This document shows positions 8,440 to 17,411 of a DNA stretch of 64,000 bases, in pieces. Position 1 is the first letter of the stretch; each line of letters opens with the position of its first letter. The stretch lies in contig CAZJQI010000009.1 in assembly GCA_964548275.1 (NCBI GenBank), forward strand, positions 20,580 through 84,579. Direction: 5' to 3'. This DNA comes from JAUVUV01 sp964548275 (GTDB taxonomy: Bacteria > Gemmatimonadota > Glassbacteria > GWA2-58-10). The notes below the pieces were generated by a model. It did not search any database, had not been told where the DNA came from, and saw only the letters and a program-made list of their open reading frames with translations. The position numbers were made by a program, and so were the translations under genes.

Positions 8440-9375
8440 TTACGAGAGTATCTTGTCCACGTAGCGGTCCGGGTCGAATTGCTCCAGGTCCTCCAGCTTC
8501 TCTCCCACCCCGACAAGCTTGATCGGCAAACCCAACTGCCCGGTGATCGCCATAGCGAAGCCTGCCTTGCTGGTGCCGTCAAACTTGGCCAGCAGAAGGC
8601 CCGTGACTGTGAGTTTTTCATGGAAGATTCTGGCCTGGTTTATCGAATTCTGCCCTAATGTGCTGTCCAGTACGAGAAGAACCTCATGCGGCGCGCCCTG
8701 GTGTCTTTTCGCCAACACACGTTTCATTTTAACCAGTTCTTCCATCAGCCCGATCTTGGTATGCAGCCTGCCGGCTGTATCCAGAATCACCACATCGGTT
8801 CCTCTGCTCATCGCTGCACTTACCGCATCGTATGCCACAGCTGCCGGGTCCGCCCCTGCCTGCTGTTTGATCAAATCGCAGCCCAGCCTCGCCGCCCAGT
8901 TCTCAATCTGCTCGATTGCTCCGGCCCGGTAGGTATCCCCGGCAGCCAGCAGTACCTGCTTGCCTTCTGCCTGAAAACGGTGGGCCAGCTTGGCGATACT
9001 GGTGGTCTTGCCCACGCCGTTCACTCCCACGACAAGGATCACTGTCGGTCCCGAGGGTGCCAGCTTGAAAGCGGTTTTGCCGGCAGTGATCTCGAAAACG
9101 CGCCGTATCTCCCGCCTGAAAAGGTTACGCAAATCATCCTCGCTGCGCAGTTTCCCTTTCTTTCCCTCTGCGGTCAGGGAGTCAACTATGCTCAAGCTGG
9201 GCCCGACCCCGAAATCGCTCTCCAGGAGAAGTTGCTCCAGATCCTGGATACTTGCCGTGTCAAGGCCCTTCACCATCACCTCTACATCCAGCAGGGCCAC
9301 ATCCTTGATCCTCGTCCAGAGGGATTTTTTCTTCCTTTCCTCTTGGATGTCTTTCTTGCTGAAAAACTTTGCCAT
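8440..9375 (-). CDS. ftsY: Signal recognition particle receptor FtsY
   Basis: FtsY is the membrane-associated GTPase that receives SRP-ribosome complexes at the SecYEG translocon. The 311-residue product is the compact NG-domain form without a long acidic A domain. Visible GTPase motifs are G1 GVNGVGKTT, G2/G3 DTYRAGAIEQ and DTAGRLHTK, and a G4 region AKFDGTSKAG, where TKLD is more usual. The C-terminus ends with the typical GVGEKLEDLEQFDPDRYVD-like segment. The ATG at 9375 has AAGGGA upstream. A promoter is proposed at 9430-9458. The gene converges with nagB. Confidence 0.95.
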   Translation of the reverse strand: MAKFFSKKDIQEERKKKSLWTRIKDVALLDVEVMVKGLDTASIQDLEQLLLESDFGVGPSLSIVDSLTAEGKKGKLRSEDDLRNLFRREIRRVFEITAGKTAFKLAPSGPTVILVVGVNGVGKTTSIAKLAHRFQAEGKQVLLAAGDTYRAGAIEQIENWAARLGCDLIKQQAGADPAAVAYDAVSAAMSRGTDVVILDTAGRLHTKIGLMEELVKMKRVLAKRHQGAPHEVLLVLDSTLGQNSINQARIFHEKLTVTGLLLAKFDGTSKAGFAMAITGQLGLPIKLVGVGEKLEDLEQFDPDRYVDKILS

Positions 9376-9429
9376 GCGAAATTCCCTTCGCCTGTTAATT
9401 ACAATCCTGGCGGCTCCAGAAGTTTAAGT

Positions 9430-9458
9430 AATCTACACACGAGGCTGATTCTTGTCAA
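9430..9458 (-). promoter_or_regulatory. Promoter for ftsY
   Basis: On the minus strand TTGACA (9453-9458) is followed by a 17-base spacer and TAGATT (9430-9435). Transcription would start near 9423, about 48 nt before the ftsY start codon. Confidence 0.5.
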
Positions 9459-9462
9459 TCGA

Positions 9463-9477
9463 GGCTACAGTGTAGCC
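9463..9477. promoter_or_regulatory. 15-bp palindrome between divergent ftsY and methyltransferase genes
   Basis: GGCTACA-G-TGTAGCC is a perfect odd-centred palindrome. It lies just upstream of the proposed ftsY -35 box and about 65 bp upstream of the proposed plus-strand promoter. It is a candidate protein-binding site. I see no SAM or cobalamin riboswitch core beside it. Confidence 0.35.
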
Positions 9478-9541
9478 CCAGTATGGTTTACCTGCTGGAC
9501 AACAGCGAGGTTTTTGAATAGATTTGATAGATTGGAATAGC

Positions 9542-9569
9542 TTGAATCAATCCTGCTTTTAGATAAAAT
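9542..9569 (+). promoter_or_regulatory. Possible promoter for the methyltransferase/reductase gene
   Basis: TTGAAT (9542-9547), a 16-base spacer and TAAAAT (9564-9569) lie 30 bases before the start codon. Each hexamer has mismatches to consensus. Confidence 0.35.
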
Positions 9570-9598
9570 GTGCATGAAAAACCACTTGGAGTTCTTTG

Positions 9599-11488
9599 AT
9601 GACCTTACCTGTTTTTAAGGATGCCCTTCGGGATTCGATTCTGGTCTGTGACGGTGCAATGGGAACGCTGATCTATTCCCGCGGCGTGCACCTGAGCCGC
9701 TGTTTCGATGAGGTGAACTTCTCGAATCCCTTTCTGGTGAGCAAAATCCACCACGACTATATCAACGCCGGGGCACGGGTGATCGAGACCAACACTTTCG
9801 GGGCCAACCGCCTGAAACTCGCTCGCCACGCCCTGGCTGATCAGATCGAAAAGATTGTCGCAGCAGGAGTGAAAATCGCCCGCGAGGCTGCAGATGAGGC
9901 CGGGGGGGTTTACGTGGCTGGTTCGGTAGGCCCGCTGGGAGTCAGGCTCGATCATCCGGAGGGAATCCGAAGGCCAGAGGCGCAAGAGTTGTTTGCCGAA
10001 CATATCGGGCTGCTTTTAGACAACAGTGTCGACCTGTTGATCCTGGAAACCTTTGTCGATCCGCAGGAGCTGGCCCTGGCCTGTGAGGTGGTCAGGGAAC
10101 TGAATGGCGACTTCCCGGTGGTTGCCTCGGCTGTTTTCGACGAAAAGGAACTCTGCGGTGGTAAAACGCCTGAGGAGTTGGTGCGCCTTCTGGTGCCTCT
10201 CAAGCCGGATGCAATCGGTGTCAACTGCCGGCTGAGTGCGGACAAGATGCTGCCCGTTCTGGAGCAGATGCACGCGGTTACCAGCCTTCCACTTTCGGCC
10301 ATGTCGGATGCCGGGGAGGCACGATTGGTGGATGACCGGGACATGTATATCTCCACGCCGGAGTTTGTGGCCGAGTATGCAAGGCGGGCGATCCAGAGCG
10401 CCGGGGTCAAGCTCGTGGGCGGCTGCTGTGGTACCAATCCCGGCCATATCCGGGCAATCGCCGCCACAGTGCGCATGCTTCAGTCCTCAAGCCGGACAGT
10501 CAGTGTCAGGCCCAGGGAAACAAGACCCGAGAAGGCCGAGGTACAGACCGTCCCCTGGCAGGAAAAAACATCGTTCGCTGCCAGGCTCGCTGGGGGCAAG
10601 TTTGTCAGCAGCGTGGAGATCAGGCCGCCGAAAGGTCTTGATACCTCAGGGATCAGAACTGCCCTGGAGGGGCTCAGGCGAGCCGGTGTAGATGCGATGA
10701 ACATACCGGACGGCCCCCGCGCCACTGCACGGATGAATCCAATTCATATCGCTTCGCAGCTTAATAATTATCCGGATGAGATAGAGGTGATAGTGCATTG
10801 CACCTGCCGCGACCGCAATCTTCTGGGGCTCCAGGCCGACCTGCTAGGTGCCCACAGCCTGGGTCTGCGCAATCTGCTGGCCGTTACAGGGGATCCGCCC
10901 AAACTCGGTGATTACCCGGATTCCACGGCCGTGTACGACGTGGACGCGATCGGCCTGGTGGCGATTATCGACCGGCTCAACCATGGCGAGGATGTTGGCG
11001 GGCGGCCCATAAGCGAGCCGACCAGGTTCCTGATCGGGGTGGGAGTAAATCCCGGAGCGGTTAATCTGGATGAGGAGGTAAAACGCCTCTGGACCAAGAT
11101 CGAAAACGGGGCAGAGTATGTTTTCACCCAGCCTGTTTTCGATCTTGATTATCTCGACAGGTTTCTCCTCCGGGCGGGAGAGCTGCCGATCCCGCTGCTT
11201 GCCGGCTACTACCCGCTATACAGTTACAGGAACGCCGAGTTTCTGCACAGCGAGGTGCCGGGGATGACTATCCCCGAGGACGTGATGGCCAGGATGAAAG
11301 AAGCAGGTAGCGGGCCCGGTGCCCAGGATACCGGAGTCCAGATCGCCCGCGAGGCGCTGGAATCGATTTACGACCGCGTGCAGGGAGCCTATATCATGCC
11401 TCCATTCGATAAATGGGAGCTTGCCGTGCGCGTGCTTGACAGGTTTACCGAGCCACCGCAGGCGAAAGACTCAAACCGATCCAGATAA
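9599..11488 (+). CDS. Bifunctional homocysteine S-methyltransferase / 5,10-methylenetetrahydrofolate reductase
   Basis: The 629-residue product fuses two one-carbon enzymes, as in Bacillus YitJ. Residues about 5-295 form the zinc-dependent homocysteine S-methyltransferase barrel: the metal ligands are C210 in GVNCR and C276/C277 in VGGCCGT. Residues about 325-620 form the FAD-dependent methylene-THF reductase barrel, with VIVHCTCRDRN-like and AVTGDPPKLGDYP segments typical of MetF. Together they could make methyl-THF and pass the methyl group to homocysteine, although the true methyl donor of such fusions is not fixed by sequence. ATG 9599 has GGAG seven bases upstream; TTG 9596 is a less likely start. 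No cobalamin-binding domain is present. A small cupin gene follows after 12 bases. Confidence 0.92.
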   Translation: MTLPVFKDALRDSILVCDGAMGTLIYSRGVHLSRCFDEVNFSNPFLVSKIHHDYINAGARVIETNTFGANRLKLARHALADQIEKIVAAGVKIAREAADEAGGVYVAGSVGPLGVRLDHPEGIRRPEAQELFAEHIGLLLDNSVDLLILETFVDPQELALACEVVRELNGDFPVVASAVFDEKELCGGKTPEELVRLLVPLKPDAIGVNCRLSADKMLPVLEQMHAVTSLPLSAMSDAGEARLVDDRDMYISTPEFVAEYARRAIQSAGVKLVGGCCGTNPGHIRAIAATVRMLQSSSRTVSVRPRETRPEKAEVQTVPWQEKTSFAARLAGGKFVSSVEIRPPKGLDTSGIRTALEGLRRAGVDAMNIPDGPRATARMNPIHIASQLNNYPDEIEVIVHCTCRDRNLLGLQADLLGAHSLGLRNLLAVTGDPPKLGDYPDSTAVYDVDAIGLVAIIDRLNHGEDVGGRPISEPTRFLIGVGVNPGAVNLDEEVKRLWTKIENGAEYVFTQPVFDLDYLDRFLLRAGELPIPLLAGYYPLYSYRNAEFLHSEVPGMTIPEDVMARMKEAGSGPGAQDTGVQIAREALESIYDRVQGAYIMPPFDKWELAVRVLDRFTEPPQAKDSNRSR

Positions 11489-11500
11489 GGAGGATCAAAC

Positions 11501-11782
11501 ATGGATAGAATCAAAACCAGAAAAATGGAACTGGAGGAGGCTAGAAAGCTGGGCATTGATTCCTGGAGCAAGTGGGAGTGCGAGCCCTCGACATTTGATT
11601 GGTACTATCCGAACAGTGAAACAGCCTATATTTTCGAGGGAGATGTGGCGGTTACCACCGATCAGGAAAAAGTCAATCTAACCGGCGGGATGCTGGTCAC
11701 TTTTCCCGCAGGAATGAGCTGCACCTGGGAGGTGAAAAAGAAGATCAGCAAGGTGTACACCTTTGATTTCAAGGAAAAGTAA
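11501..11782 (+). CDS. Small cupin-domain protein
   Basis: The 93-residue protein is a single cupin of the Cupin_3 (DUF861) type. The motif ETAYIFEGDVAVT is followed by GGMLVTFPAGMSCTWEV and a closing Y-x-F. The family pattern normally reads EGEV...GDLVTFPAGLSCTWEV. It has no His-x-His metal pair, so a catalytic role is uncertain. Related proteins include ureidoglycine-type and ethanolamine-utilisation-type cupins, but single-domain forms are mostly uncharacterised. AAGGAGG sits in front of ATG 11501. It is 12 bases after the methyltransferase/reductase stop and so probably co-transcribed with it. Confidence 0.8.
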   Translation: MDRIKTRKMELEEARKLGIDSWSKWECEPSTFDWYYPNSETAYIFEGDVAVTTDQEKVNLTGGMLVTFPAGMSCTWEVKKKISKVYTFDFKEK

Positions 11783-12007
11783 GCAAGTCTGGTAAGATGA
11801 AACCCTGTTTAAGAGAATGCTTTTTCTCCATTCAACCATTTTTTTTCAGAACCATTCGTATTATTTGGGGTTAGGGGGATATAGTTACCTTTGATAGCCT
11901 GTAATAAATTGACTGGATAAGGTCTGAATTCGCTGCAGCAACACTTTTGATTTTCTTCAGTTACTGCAAATTATCTCGGAAAGAATTCAGGGATTTCCAA
12001 CAATTTC

Positions 12008-12036
12008 TTGACTAAAAGCTAAAAGATGATTAGTAT
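12008..12036 (+). promoter_or_regulatory. Promoter for smc
   Basis: TTGACT (12008-12013), a 17-base spacer and TAGTAT (12031-12036) form a good sigma70-like promoter, with start near 12043. This argues against translation from an ATG at 12048 and for the start at 12117. The rest of the 334-base gap after the cupin gene (11783-12116) is AT-rich and holds nothing else I can support. Confidence 0.5.
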
Positions 12037-12116
12037 ATATAGAAGTCATGCAAGATATGTATGGCAATTGCATTTTTATTTTTTATCATTTCCTCACTCG
12101 CTCCATATCAGGCTGC

Positions 12117-15100
12117 ATGAATCTGAAATCGATTGAAATCTCAGGCTTCAAGTCTTTCGCCGACCGGGTGAAACTCACCTTTCCCAGAGGTATAACCTCG
12201 ATTGTCGGGCCCAACGGTTGCGGCAAAACAAATGTCATCGAGGCGATGCGCTGGGTTCTCGGCGAGCAGAATATCCGCACCCTGCGCGGTGCAAGAATGG
12301 AAGAGGTAATTTTCAACGGCACGGTCCAGCGCAAGCCCCTGGGAATGGCCGAGGTGTGTCTCAACTTCGACGACCCCGAGGGGCAAATGGGCTTCGATAC
12401 GGGTGAGTTCGTTATCGGCCGCCAGATTTTCCGCAGCGGAGAGAGCAACTATCATATCAATTTCAAATCCTGCAGGCTCAAGGATATCCAGGACCTGTTC
12501 ATGGATACCGGCATTGGCAGTAACGCCTACTCGATGATCGAGCAGCGGATGGTGGAGGAGATTCTGAGCGATAAGGCGGATGAGCGGCGCTTCCTTTTCG
12601 AGGAGGCCGCCGGAATCCAGAAATACAAGCTTCGGCGCAAGTACGCCCTGCGTAAGCTGGAGACAACCGAGGGAGATCTCCAGAGGATAAACGACATTGT
12701 TGGCGAGGTTCAACGCACTGTGAATTCACTCCAGCGCCAGGTGCGCAAAGCTCGCAGCTACAAGCGGCTCAGCGAAAAGCTGCGCAGGGTGGCGGTAACT
12801 CTCGCCCGGGCTGAACTGGAGAAGCTCATGGTAGAGGAAAAGCCCCTGGCCGAGCGGTTGAACGTGCTCAAAGACGAGCTGGCGCAGGCCGCTGCGGCAG
12901 AGAGCACCCAGGCGGCAAGAAGCGAGGAGCTGCGTACCCGGATCAATGACCGCCAGAGGGCCGCTGAGGAGCTTTTCAACAGTCTGACTGAATTCAATCA
13001 GCAGATCAGGCAGGCAGAGGAGGAGCTTACTGTAATCAGGGAGAAACGGGCCGCAAGCCGCGAGTGGATTGCCGAAAGCCAGAGAAAGCTTCTGAGCCTG
13101 AAAGAAAATATCGAGCGAAGAAAAGAGGAACTGGCCGGCTACAGCCGTCAGGTCGAGGAACTTCGAACAGCAGTGCAGGCCAGCGAGAAAGAATACGAAA
13201 AAGCGCGCAACCAGACTGATGAAAAAAGCCGGATCGTGGACGAGGCACGGGAGGAACTGGCCTCTGCGCAGTCTCAACGTGAGCAGTTACTCCACCGCGT
13301 AGCGACCTGTACCAGCAAGGTCGAGGCTTTAGAAGATTCCGCAGGCTACGAGAAAAAGCGCTCGGCCCAACTCGAGGAACAGGCCTCCAGACTTGCTGAG
13401 GAGCATCAAAGGCTGGAGGATAGGCTTTCCAAGCTGGAAGAAAAACTCAAGAGTCTGGCCCAGGAGCGGAAAGTTCGCGCCCGGGAGGCGGAGGAAACCG
13501 GCGGCCGTTTGGAGGAGGCGCGCACACGGGTTGATGATTTGAAAGAAAAATTGTCCCGCGTTTCGATCGAACAGGAAAGCCTCAGGGGAGAAAAAGAACT
13601 TCTCCAAAGACTTCAGAAAGAAATGGAGGGTTATGGAGAGGGAGTCCGCGCTCTATTTACGGACGGTGCCAGCAGAGAGGGACTCGAGGGTGTGGCTGCG
13701 GAAATATTCACCACCAACAGCAGGTATGAGCGCGCCGTGGAAGCGGCCCTGGGCATGCGTATCCAGAGCATTGTCGCCAGCGACACGAACGCGATGCTCA
13801 AGGCTATCAGACGCTTGAAAGAAAACGGTACAGGCAGCGCTACCTTTTTCTCCCGCGACCTGGTTAATGGATCCGCTGGTGACAACCGGAAAATCGACGG
13901 GCCGGTGCTGGTTTACTGCGACGAAGTTGTAGAATGCAGCAAGAAGTATGATTTCCTGCGTAAACTCCTCTTTAGCGACGTGGCCATCGTGGAAGACCTT
14001 CAGACCGCAGTCGATCTGCAGAAAAAGAGCAAAAGGCCGCTGCATGTGGTAACCCTGTCCGGTGAGACTATTTACCAGTATGCCGTCTCCGGCGGCTCGA
14101 CAGAAAAATCCGGTTTGGCATTGCTCAAACGCCGGCGCAGAATGGAAGAAATCACGGCTGAAATCGGCCGGACATCCTCGAGGATAGGCAAGCTGGAACA
14201 GCAGATCCAGGCTGAGGCTGTCAGGATAGCGGAGCTTGAAAATGAAAACCGCCAGCGCCTGGATCTGCTCAAAGATGTTGATGAGTCCCTAGGCGAGTTT
14301 CGCGCCGGCTACACAGGAGTTTCCCTCGAGTGTAAGAGCTTGCTTTCCCGGAAAGAGGCTGCCGAAACCCAGGCCCGCGAAGCGGATTCCAAGGTGCAGC
14401 AGCTTGCCGCGGAACGGGATGAGATGATTGAAAAAGCCAATTCTGCCCGCCAGGACCTGGATCAACTTGAACAGCAGAACGAATCGCTCCGGGAGGAGTT
14501 GAATGTCCGCGAAAACGCTTTCAGGCAAGAAGGCGGCATGTTTCAGGAGCTCTCGATGAGACTCGCCGAGCGTAGAGCTCGTCTGGGAGAAATCGAGAAG
14601 AGCCTTTCTCTGCTCGAGCGCGAATATACTGCCGTATCTGCCGAGGCCCAGGAGCTGGAAAAGGAGATTGAACAGAGGAAAAACATGCTCGCCCAGTTGA
14701 ACGAGCAGGAAAGCAATGTTCGTAGCGATCTGGATGAATCGTTTGCCGCACGGGAAAAACTGAACGAAGAAAAAGAGCAATACGAGCAGGCCCTTGCAGA
14801 GTTAAGAATGGGGTCGGAGGAAATCGAGAAAGAGTTGCGCAGGCTTAGAGAGGAAAAGGAGGCAGCAGTGGAGGCGCGGCACCAGGTGGAAATCGAGCTG
14901 GAGAGAATTTCGGCGCGAAGGTCGCTGGTCATTCAGCAGATTGAAGACAACCACGGTGTAGATGTCTCGGACCTGGAGGAGGATTTTCCCTATTTCCCGA
15001 ACGAGGAGGAGTGTGAAAAAGGGGAGCAGGCGAGCCAGGAACTTGTCGATCAGCTCCGGGAGCGTATCCGCAGGCTCGGCCCGGTCAATGTTCTCGCCAT

Positions 15101-15728
15101 CGAGGAATACGACAGGGAAAAAGAGCGGCTCGACTTTCTCCAGCAGCAGCGAGATGATCTGATCGGCGCACGCGAAAGCCTTCTCCGGTTGATCGATGAG
15201 ATCAACAAGACTGCCCGCGAACGTTTCCTGGTCACCTTTACCAGGGTTCAGGAGAATTTTCAGGATATTTTCTCCTCTCTTTTCGAGGGCGGCCAGGCGC
15301 ATGTGAGCCTGACTGACGAAACCGATCCCCTGGAGAGCCCCATCGAGGTAGTTGCCCGACCGAGAGGCAAGAAGATGCTCGGCCTGGGATTGCTCTCAGG
15401 AGGAGAAAAAGCGCTCACCGCACTGGCGCTTCTGTTTGCAATCTATTCGGTAAAGCCATCGCCATTCTGCATCCTCGATGAGGCGGACGCACCGCTGGAT
15501 GACGCCAATATTGACCGCTTCCTCTCTATCATCCGCAAGTATTCGCACAATACCCAGTTCATTATCGTCACACACAACAAGCGCACCATGGAAGCCGCAG
15601 ACTGTCTCTACGGGGTAACCATGCAGGAGGCGGGGGTTTCCAATGTCGTATCCGTACGCCTGGGCCAGGTGCGAGATGACGGCCAGATTATTTATGAAGA
15701 AGCCGAAGAGCAAAAAGTCAGCGCATAA
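12117..15728 (+). CDS. smc: Chromosome segregation ATPase SMC
   Basis: SMC forms a ring-shaped dimer that, with ScpA and ScpB, compacts and separates chromosomes. The 1203-residue product has the full layout: N-terminal head beginning MNLKSIEISGFKSFADR with Walker A GPNGCGKTN (31-39), a long coiled coil, a hinge at roughly 510-670, a returning coiled coil, and a C-terminal head with signature LLSGGEKAL (about 1092-1100) and Walker B FCILDEADAPLDD. Most bacterial SMCs are close to 1150-1200 residues. Starting at ATG 12117 matches the conserved family N-terminus; an upstream ATG at 12048 would add 23 unrelated residues. The scpA and scpB genes are not in the window. Confidence 0.95.
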   Translation: MNLKSIEISGFKSFADRVKLTFPRGITSIVGPNGCGKTNVIEAMRWVLGEQNIRTLRGARMEEVIFNGTVQRKPLGMAEVCLNFDDPEGQMGFDTGEFVIGRQIFRSGESNYHINFKSCRLKDIQDLFMDTGIGSNAYSMIEQRMVEEILSDKADERRFLFEEAAGIQKYKLRRKYALRKLETTEGDLQRINDIVGEVQRTVNSLQRQVRKARSYKRLSEKLRRVAVTLARAELEKLMVEEKPLAERLNVLKDELAQAAAAESTQAARSEELRTRINDRQRAAEELFNSLTEFNQQIRQAEEELTVIREKRAASREWIAESQRKLLSLKENIERRKEELAGYSRQVEELRTAVQASEKEYEKARNQTDEKSRIVDEAREELASAQSQREQLLHRVATCTSKVEALEDSAGYEKKRSAQLEEQASRLAEEHQRLEDRLSKLEEKLKSLAQERKVRAREAEETGGRLEEARTRVDDLKEKLSRVSIEQESLRGEKELLQRLQKEMEGYGEGVRALFTDGASREGLEGVAAEIFTTNSRYERAVEAALGMRIQSIVASDTNAMLKAIRRLKENGTGSATFFSRDLVNGSAGDNRKIDGPVLVYCDEVVECSKKYDFLRKLLFSDVAIVEDLQTAVDLQKKSKRPLHVVTLSGETIYQYAVSGGSTEKSGLALLKRRRRMEEITAEIGRTSSRIGKLEQQIQAEAVRIAELENENRQRLDLLKDVDESLGEFRAGYTGVSLECKSLLSRKEAAETQAREADSKVQQLAAERDEMIEKANSARQDLDQLEQQNESLREELNVRENAFRQEGGMFQELSMRLAERRARLGEIEKSLSLLEREYTAVSAEAQELEKEIEQRKNMLAQLNEQESNVRSDLDESFAAREKLNEEKEQYEQALAELRMGSEEIEKELRRLREEKEAAVEARHQVEIELERISARRSLVIQQIEDNHGVDVSDLEEDFPYFPNEEECEKGEQASQELVDQLRERIRRLGPVNVLAIEEYDREKERLDFLQQQRDDLIGARESLLRLIDEINKTARERFLVTFTRVQENFQDIFSSLFEGGQAHVSLTDETDPLESPIEVVARPRGKKMLGLGLLSGGEKALTALALLFAIYSVKPSPFCILDEADAPLDDANIDRFLSIIRKYSHNTQFIIVTHNKRTMEAADCLYGVTMQEAGVSNVVSVRLGQVRDDGQIIYEEAEEQKVSA

Positions 15729-15941
15729 GCTAATTATCCCTCGTAAATCGAGATAAATTTATTCCTTCCTGCCTCATCGGATTCATTCCCGCTATGTTCA
15801 GATCTCTCGCTTATTTTCTTACTTAAGTCTTAATAATGTTCAATTGGGAAGACATCTCCGGCTGGTTGAAGTGAAAAGGGGGGAAGTTCAGACTGAATTT
15901 TGCCCTAACCTATTAGAATATAAGAAAATACGACAAAGATA

Positions 15942-15970
15942 TTGCGCTTTTTGCGATTTTGAGTTATTAT
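15942..15970 (+). promoter_or_regulatory. Promoter for preTA
   Basis: TTGCGC (15942-15947), a 17-base spacer and TATTAT (15965-15970) lie about 40 bases before the preT start. The hexamers each differ from consensus, so support is moderate. Confidence 0.4.
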
Positions 15971-16010
15971 TGTCCACCAATATCCGACCCCTCTTCCCGA
16001 GGAACCTCCC

Positions 16011-17336
16011 TTGGCCAATATGCCCAAAGTAATTAAAGGATTTGCCGAGGAAACCACCACGCTCAGTTATCCTGAAGCGATAGAGGAGGCAGGACGCTGC
16101 TATCTGTGCCATAATGCCCCCTGCTGCGAGGCTTCACCCACAAAGACCGATATCACCGGGTTTATCGCCAGGATGCGATCGCGCAACTTTCGAGGAGCCT
16201 TGCGTCTGGTCAAAGAGAAAAATTTCTTTCCTGGAATTACCTCGCGGGTCAGCCCGTACGACCAGCAGTGCGAGGAGGCCTGTCTGCGAAAAAAATACGG
16301 TGGTCCGGTCAGGATCGCGGAACTGGAGCGGGTTCTCGCCGAGTACGACCGCAATTCCAAAAACCCCTATCTTCCCGAGATTCCGGAGAGCATTGATAAG
16401 ACCGTGGCAATAGTGGGAAGTGGGCCTACAGGGCTGTCAGCGGCTGTTGAATTGGTGCTCAACGGTTGCAAAGTGATCATGTACGAATCAGCCCGGATCG
16501 CTGGCGGTGTGTTTACCAAGGGTATTCCGAGCTACCTGATCAGCGACGAGGTGATCGCACACGAGGTGAATGGAGTGCTCGAATTGGGCGTTGACCTGGT
16601 GACCGGGATTAACGCAGGCGAAAGTATAAACCTGGTTAGTATGAAACGCAGTTTCGATGCCCTTTTTCTTGCAATCGGAATGGGTGTGCCACGGAAACTG
16701 GCTGTTCAAGGGATCGAGAAAGGAGATATCTTTACCGGACTAGAAATTCTCGAATCGCTAAAACTCAAGGAGAAAAGGCTTCGTCTCGGAGAAAATATTG
16801 TGATTGTGGGTGGGGGCAATGTCTCACTGGACGTGGCAACGGCGCTTCTCAAGCTCGAAATAAATGATGTCACTATCCTGTACCGCCGGGACAGGGAACA
16901 CATGCCGGTTTTCCAATCGCGTTACCGGCTGGCTGAAGAAATGGGGATGAGGATCAAATTCCGCACAGTGCTTAAAGAGATAATCAGCAATGACCAGCGT
17001 ACGATTACCGAGGTTGTCTGCAAGAAGACCGAGTTGAAGGAAAAGGATGACACGCAGGTTGTTGCCGAGCCGATCGAGGGTAGCGAGTTCACCCTGCCCG
17101 CTGATACAGTCATTTTCTCCATCGGCCAGGAGCTGGACAGAGACCTGGTAGAAATGTTCAACCTCGAAACCACCGAAGAGGGAAGGATTAAGGTCGATCC
17201 TGAAACGAGTCAAACCAATGATTCTTTTATTTTCGCTGCGGGAAGCTGTGTCGAGCGGATTGATACGGTAGTCGATGCGATCGCCAGGGGAAAGGACGTC
17301 GCCCGCAAAATTGTGAGAAAATTACTGGAAGAATGA
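16011..17336 (+). CDS. preT: NAD-dependent dihydropyrimidine dehydrogenase subunit PreT
   Basis: PreT is the FAD and Fe-S subunit that moves electrons between NAD(H) and PreA, which reduces uracil or thymine. The 441-residue product begins with the cysteine-rich glutamate-synthase-type segment (CYLCHNAPCCEASPTKTDI, then C-x3-C-L near residue 85). It then has an FAD-binding VAIVGSGPTGLSAA motif near 128 and an NAD-binding IVIVGGGNVSLDVA motif near 263. It ends with a GEAxxG-like second FAD contact (IFAAGSCVERIDTVVDAIARGK). The start is probably TTG 16011, because GAGG lies eight bases before it; ATG 16020 would be 17 bases away. preA follows 75 bases later. Distant relatives (GltD, SudA) remain possible, but pairing with preA decides the call. 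Confidence 0.85.
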   Translation: MANMPKVIKGFAEETTTLSYPEAIEEAGRCYLCHNAPCCEASPTKTDITGFIARMRSRNFRGALRLVKEKNFFPGITSRVSPYDQQCEEACLRKKYGGPVRIAELERVLAEYDRNSKNPYLPEIPESIDKTVAIVGSGPTGLSAAVELVLNGCKVIMYESARIAGGVFTKGIPSYLISDEVIAHEVNGVLELGVDLVTGINAGESINLVSMKRSFDALFLAIGMGVPRKLAVQGIEKGDIFTGLEILESLKLKEKRLRLGENIVIVGGGNVSLDVATALLKLEINDVTILYRRDREHMPVFQSRYRLAEEMGMRIKFRTVLKEIISNDQRTITEVVCKKTELKEKDDTQVVAEPIEGSEFTLPADTVIFSIGQELDRDLVEMFNLETTEEGRIKVDPETSQTNDSFIFAAGSCVERIDTVVDAIARGKDVARKIVRKLLEE

Positions 17337-17411
17337 ACCAGACCTCTCTTAAGTGAAATATTCTCTCGTTATTATCAGGGTTGTGGTTCATTTTCTCCTC
17401 CAGGGGAAAAA

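Noticed and set aside
8686..9540. 284-residue plus-strand open frame opposite ftsY
   Set aside because: It is the complement of a clear FtsY gene and its sequence shows no family pattern.
9376..9598. Possible SAM or cobalamin riboswitch before the methyltransferase/reductase gene
   Set aside because: The region has one palindrome but none of the conserved cores of those riboswitches.
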